Positions 6,447-6,871 of a stretch of DNA of 6,871 bases are shown one piece after another. The notes below the pieces were generated by a model. The model worked only from the letters and a program-made list of their open reading frames with translations, searched no databases and had not been told where the DNA came from. Location of the stretch: the NCBI GenBank assembly GCA_017553965.1, contig JAFZJK010000102.1, positions 1 to 6,871 on the forward strand, in the 5' to 3' direction. Positions within the stretch are counted from its first letter, which is position 1, and each line of letters starts with the position of its first letter. Origin of the DNA: Lachnospiraceae bacterium (GTDB lineage Bacteria > Bacillota_A > Clostridia > Lachnospirales > Lachnospiraceae). The translations under genes were made by a program, and so were the position numbers.

Positions 6447-6871
6447 ATGTTAGTACCCATTAGCTGGTTAAGAGATTATGTGGATATAGATGTTACCATG
6501 GATGAACTTGAGAAGAAGATGTTCGACTGTGGTTTCGAAGTAGAAGAAAAGTATGAGATTGGAAAGGATATCTCAAAGGTAGTCGTTGGACTTGTTGAGG
6601 AGTGTGATCCCATCCCCGAGACTCATCTTCATGTATGTAAGGTAAATGTTGGAACAGGTGAAAACCTTCAGATCTGCTGCGGAGCGGATAATGTATGCGT
6701 AGGAAAGAAATTTCCCGTAGCTTTAGAGGGTGCACAGGTTTATGCTACAGCAAAAGATCATGTTACCATAGAGGGTGTCATGACCATCAAGAAGGGTAAG
6801 CTCAGAGGCTATGAGTCCTTCGGTATGCTCTGCTCAGGTACTGAACTCGGTGTGAGTGAGGATATGTACCC
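6447..6871 (+). CDS. pheT: phenylalanyl-tRNA synthetase beta subunit, 5' part only
   Basis: The first 141 codons of the large PheRS subunit are present, out of about 800 usual for the family; the rest lies beyond the window. The start MLVPISWLRDYVDID is the standard PheT N-terminus (compare Bacillus SYKWLEDYVDL). The EMAP/Trbp-like OB-fold follows from about residue 40. It is recognised by ICCGADNVCVG (Bacillus IICGAPNVDKG), KKGKLRGYESFGMLCS (KKAKLRGEESNGMICS) and TELG. The ATG at 6447 has a near-perfect Shine-Dalgarno site, AAAGGAGG (6431-6438), 8 nt upstream. The full-length protein supplies tRNA binding and, in its B3/B4 region, editing of mischarged Tyr-tRNA-Phe; neither can be checked here. 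Confidence 0.96.
   Translation, partial: MLVPISWLRDYVDIDVTMDELEKKMFDCGFEVEEKYEIGKDISKVVVGLVEECDPIPETHLHVCKVNVGTGENLQICCGADNVCVGKKFPVALEGAQVYATAKDHVTIEGVMTIKKGKLRGYESFGMLCSGTELGVSEDMY

Noticed and set aside
1..6871. A mobile element, defence system or novel gene cluster
   Set aside because: No transposase, integrase, toxin-antitoxin, nuclease or terminal repeats were seen; apart from the lipoprotein, every gene belongs to a familiar family with intact motifs.

Overview
The window looks like ordinary chromosomal housekeeping DNA from a low-to-moderate GC Gram-positive anaerobe. Clostridia, perhaps a Lachnospiraceae relative, is my best inference. It rests on strong AAGG/AGGAGG-type Shine-Dalgarno sites, a canonical Firmicutes T-box leader in front of pheST, a MetRS of the Bacillus/Clostridium kind with a C-terminal tRNA-binding domain, and a lipoprotein with a Thr-Pro-Thr linker of the type common in gut and rumen Clostridia. 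Codon use looks uniform throughout. I see no insertion sequence, phage gene, CRISPR array or other sign of recent transfer.

Layout. (1) Positions 1-1875, minus strand: metG, cut off near its 3' end by the window edge. (2) Positions 1876-2113: a divergent promoter region with one good sigma-A promoter in each direction and a small inverted repeat in the metG leader. (3) Positions 2114-5007, plus strand: three closely spaced genes encoding an uncharacterised secreted lipoprotein, a YfcE-type metallophosphoesterase and a HAD-family hydrolase. They are probably one transcript. (4) Positions 5008-5372: a pheST control region made of a promoter, a T-box riboswitch with a UUC (Phe) specifier, a competing antiterminator, and an intrinsic terminator with a perfect 13-bp stem. 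(5) Positions 5373-6416: pheS. (6) Positions 6447-6871: the 5' part of pheT, cut off by the window edge.

How it works together. MetRS and PheRS charge Met and Phe tRNAs for translation and appear to be regulated differently. pheST carries a tRNA-sensing leader, expected to read through only when uncharged tRNA-Phe accumulates. metG has a leader of only about 70 nt, too short for a T-box or SAM riboswitch. The middle operon pairs two predicted cytosolic phosphatases with a surface lipoprotein of unknown role. No terminator is visible after the HAD gene, so the pheST leader terminator may also end that upstream transcript.

I found no convincing undescribed system here. The points most worth a second look are the unidentified lipoprotein and its fixed neighbours, the T-box details, the pheS start choice (a GTG twelve bases upstream is really part of the Shine-Dalgarno site), and the metG leader hairpin.
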